NCBI GenBank assembly: GCA_964594365.1
Contig: CAZQMB010000007.1
Coordinates: forward strand, 12,332-76,331
Length of the DNA stretch: 64,000 nucleotides
Reading direction: 5' to 3'
Origin: CAIUSP01 sp964594365
GTDB lineage: Bacteria; Actinomycetota; Thermoleophilia; Solirubrobacterales; 70-9
The translations under genes and the position numbers were made by a program. Within the stretch, counting starts at the first letter, position 1. Each line of letters begins with the position of its first letter. This document shows positions 62,298 through 64,000 of this stretch, one piece after another. The notes below the pieces were generated by a model, which was not told the origin of the DNA, made no database searches, and worked only from the letters and a program-made list of their open reading frames with translations.

Positions 62298-63308
62298 AGG
62301 AACGAAGACGGTCTCGGGCGTGATCGCAGCGTTCGTCCCGACCTTCTTGCCGGTGAGCCGGACCGTGCAGGCATTCTCATCACCGCATCCGACCTTGACC
62401 TTGAGAGAGGTCTTCGTGGGTTTGCCGACCCCGGAGATGGTGGGTTCGGCGGTGCCGGTGCCAGTGATGGTGGCGGTCTTGGTGCCGTCGTTCGTCTGGA
62501 CGTCGAGGGTGGCCACCTTCGAGCCGAGACTCGAGGGGTCGAAGGCCACGGTGACCGTGCAGCTCTGGTCCTGCGCAAGTGAAGTGGAACCAGCGGAGCA
62601 GGTGCCGCCGGTGACTTGGAACTGATCAGGATCGGTGCCGGCTAGGTTGATCCCATTCTCGGGAATGGTGAGATCGACACTGCTGTTGGAGGCGAGCGTG
62701 AAGGTAACAGCCGTGGAAAGACCGGCCGAGACGAGCCGGCTGCCGAAGGCGCTGTACGAGGGGCTCAGCGAACCGGCGGGTGCCGTGCCGATGCCGGTGA
62801 GAGTGGTGTACTTCCCGCCGTCGTTGGTATCGACGCCGAGGGTGGCCGATTTCGAGCCTGTACTCGAGGGGTTGAAAGCCACGGTGATTGTGCAGGTCCC
62901 GCCCTGCGGGAGTGAAGTGGAGCCGGCGGAGCAGGTGCCGCCGGTGAGTTGGAAGTGCTCGGCATCGGTGCCAATTAGGACGATCCCGTTGGCCGGGATG
63001 GTCAGGTTGTTTACGTGCCCAGTCCCTTGAAGTGTGACTGTGGCGCTCGCGGTCGCTCCGCCTGAGACGAGTTGATTGCCGAAGTCATGGGAGGACGGGC
63101 TGACGTTGCCGCAGGCATACCGCCAGCAGAATTCAGAAGTGCTCGAATCTGATGACAGGAACTGGCGGTCGTAGCGAAAACCGGCGCCGGTGCCATCGAG
63201 GCTTGCTCGGGTGATCGAATTGGTGCCAGCGTTGGCCGCAGGCGCGATGGCACCAAGGGCCGCTACGGCGAGGATCGAGGCGAGGATTAGGCGGAGCTTG
63301 CGGGTCAC
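62157..63308 (-). CDS. Secreted choice-of-anchor D (HYDIN-like) repeat protein
   Basis: A 383-residue exported protein. The signal peptide (LILASILAVAALGAIAPAANA) ends near residue 27. A short remnant NSITRASLDGTG follows, then two Ig-like choice-of-anchor D domains (about 70-175 and 178-285), each with SPSSHDFGNQLV-type start, a GGTCSAGSTSL loop and DTNDG/QTNDG. A C-terminal domain from about 290 ends VSVTATNPVSGGAKSIVV. GTG 63308 directly abuts the stop of the upstream paralogue. Probably a cell-surface or extracellular binding protein. The last 46 codons are a perfect copy of the upstream gene. Confidence 0.82.
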   Translation of the reverse strand: MTRKLRLILASILAVAALGAIAPAANAGTNSITRASLDGTGAGFRYDRQFLSSDSSTSEFCWRYACGNVSPSSHDFGNQLVSGGATASATVTLQGTGHVNNLTIPANGIVLIGTDAEHFQLTGGTCSAGSTSLPQGGTCTITVAFNPSSTGSKSATLGVDTNDGGKYTTLTGIGTAPAGSLSPSYSAFGSRLVSAGLSTAVTFTLASNSSVDLTIPENGINLAGTDPDQFQVTGGTCSAGSTSLAQDQSCTVTVAFDPSSLGSKVATLDVQTNDGTKTATITGTGTAEPTISGVGKPTKTSLKVKVGCGDENACTVRLTGKKVGTNAAITPETVFVPAGQQPTVTLAYSRALKTAVARGGRVSVTATNPVSGGAKSIVVQVAR

Positions 63309-63449
63309 CTACCTGGCCACCTGCACGACGATCGACTTGGCTCCGCCGCTCACCGGGTTGGTGGCGGTCACGCTCACCCGCCCGCCACGGGCTACGGCGG
63401 TCTTGAGGGCTCTCGAGTAGGCGAGGGTGACGGTGGGCTGCTGGCCCGC
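63309..63449 (-). repeat. 141-bp direct repeat, copy 2
   Basis: Perfect match to 62157-62297. It covers the 3' end of the upstream choice-of-anchor gene including its stop codon. Confidence 0.93.
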
Positions 63450-64000
63450 CGGGACGAAGACGGTCTTGGGTGTGATCAAAGCGTTCGTCCCGACCTTCTT
63501 GCCGGTGAGCTGGAGGGTGCAGGTATTCCCATCACCGCATCCGACCTTGACCTTGAGCGAGGTCTTGGTGGGCTTGCCGGCTCCGGAGATGGTTGGGATG
63601 GGAGTTCCCGTACCGGTGAGAGCGACCGACTTCAGTCCGTCGTTGGTCTGGACGTCGAGGGTGGCCGATTTCGAACCGGTGCTCGAGGGAGAGAAGTTCA
63701 CCTTGATCGTGCAGGACTGGCCACTGGATAGCTGAGTCGTCGCGATCGAGCAGGTGCCGTCGCCCAGGATCCCGAAGTTCTCGCCGCCGCTTCCTCCGAC
63801 ACTCATGCCCTCGATATCGAGGGCGGTCGAGCTAGATGAGCTCAAGGTGAAGGTGGCCGTCGTCTCGGTGCCCACGAGGCGGTTGCCGAAGTCGTGGGAG
63901 GACGGACTGAGACTGCCCGAGGGCGGGCCGACCGGGTCGACCGCGACTCCAACGGGAAAGGTTGCACCGGTGATGAAGGACTGGTTGACGCCGGTGCCGT
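63309..64000 (-). CDS. Secreted beta-propeller plus choice-of-anchor D protein, C-terminal part
   Basis: Partial: the frame is open through the right edge, so its 5' end is outside the window. The visible 229 residues start in a propeller-like repeat (GTGVNQSFITGATFPVGVAVD, NHL/YWTD style, read from the edge in two pieces), then one choice-of-anchor D domain (SPSSHDFGNRLVG...) and the same C-terminal domain as the downstream paralogue. The GTG near 63875 is internal, not a start. Its TAG stop is immediately followed by the GTG of the paralogue. Confidence 0.82.
   Translation of the reverse strand, partial: GTGVNQSFITGATFPVGVAVDPVGPPSGSLSPSSHDFGNRLVGTETTATFTLSSSSSTALDIEGMSVGGSGGENFGILGDGTCSIATTQLSSGQSCTIKVNFSPSSTGSKSATLDVQTNDGLKSVALTGTGTPIPTISGAGKPTKTSLKVKVGCGDGNTCTLQLTGKKVGTNALITPKTVFVPAGQQPTVTLAYSRALKTAVARGGRVSVTATNPVSGGAKSIVVQVAR

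Noticed and set aside
61272..62582. 436-codon plus-strand frame over the M20 to choice-of-anchor gap
   Set aside because: Mostly antisense to two real genes; the small part in the gap has no ribosome site or family match.

Overview
The window is 64 kb of gene-dense, high-GC bacterial chromosome. Gene content suggests Actinomycetota, most likely a Thermoleophilia/Solirubrobacterales-type lineage. The evidence is a glucosyl-3-phosphoglycerate synthase beside folP, a fused PafBC regulator, an actinobacterial PAC2 protein, a DUF2342 metalloprotease, a polyprenol-phosphate-mannose synthase, no Gram-negative outer-membrane genes, and many start codons preceded at 6-8 nt by a TANNNT box, as in leaderless actinobacterial mRNAs. 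The exact taxon is inference. I saw no prophage, insertion sequence or CRISPR array.

Layout. 1-4.9 kb: assimilatory sulfate reduction (sulfite reductase C-terminal part, APS reductase, ATP sulfurylase, APS kinase), then a convergent PHP phosphoesterase and a cysteine-free Rrf2 regulator. 5-12.2 kb: biotin-dependent acyl-CoA carboxylase, a HAD protein lacking its nucleophile, sucCD, an NTF2-like protein, an aminotransferase and an SDR. 12.2-17.3 kb: glucosylglycerate branch (gpgS plus a HAD phosphatase) divergent from folP and a DUF1998 helicase, then tRNA-Phe. 17.3-23.4 kb: CMD-family protein, YhaM-like HD protein, fused PafBC, metallo-beta-lactamase protein, TylF-like methyltransferase, PNPOx-like protein. 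23.5-28.4 kb: dTDP-rhamnose operon rmlADBC, then crp-pcm. 28.4-35.4 kb: secreted RTX-repeat protein, ASCH protein, groESL with promoter, CIRCE operator and terminator, FdxA ferredoxin, Mrp ATPase.

35.4-48.3 kb: DUF2342 metalloprotease and inositol-phosphatase operon, a large helicase-nuclease with a degenerate ATPase, PAC2, a second YhaM paralogue, a TauE/SafE exporter split into two overlapping half-genes, trehalose-phosphatase, PolX, Ppm-type mannosyltransferase, and thioredoxin behind an AT-rich palindrome. 48.3-55.4 kb: ileS, divergent marR and lipoprotein, fumC, an SRPBCC-like protein, and a type 1 rhodopsin with a DTG motif and a polybasic C-terminal tail. 55.4-64 kb, all minus strand: aldehyde dehydrogenase, MTA/SAH deaminase-like amidohydrolase, ychF, PAP2 phosphatase, a small unknown protein, methylmalonyl-CoA epimerase, an M20 peptidase, and two tandem secreted choice-of-anchor proteins sharing a 141-bp perfect repeat, the upstream one running off the window.

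Themes. Sulfur assimilation, TauE-like export and a CymR-like regulator may be functionally linked. Acyl-CoA carboxylase, methylmalonyl-CoA epimerase and succinyl-CoA synthetase fit propionate-succinate carbon flow. gpgS/phosphatase and otsB suggest compatible-solute or glycan synthesis. The rhodopsin suggests a light-exposed habitat. No gap without a gene exceeds 300 bases; the largest, 61926-62156, holds only a promoter-like box and an orphan hairpin.
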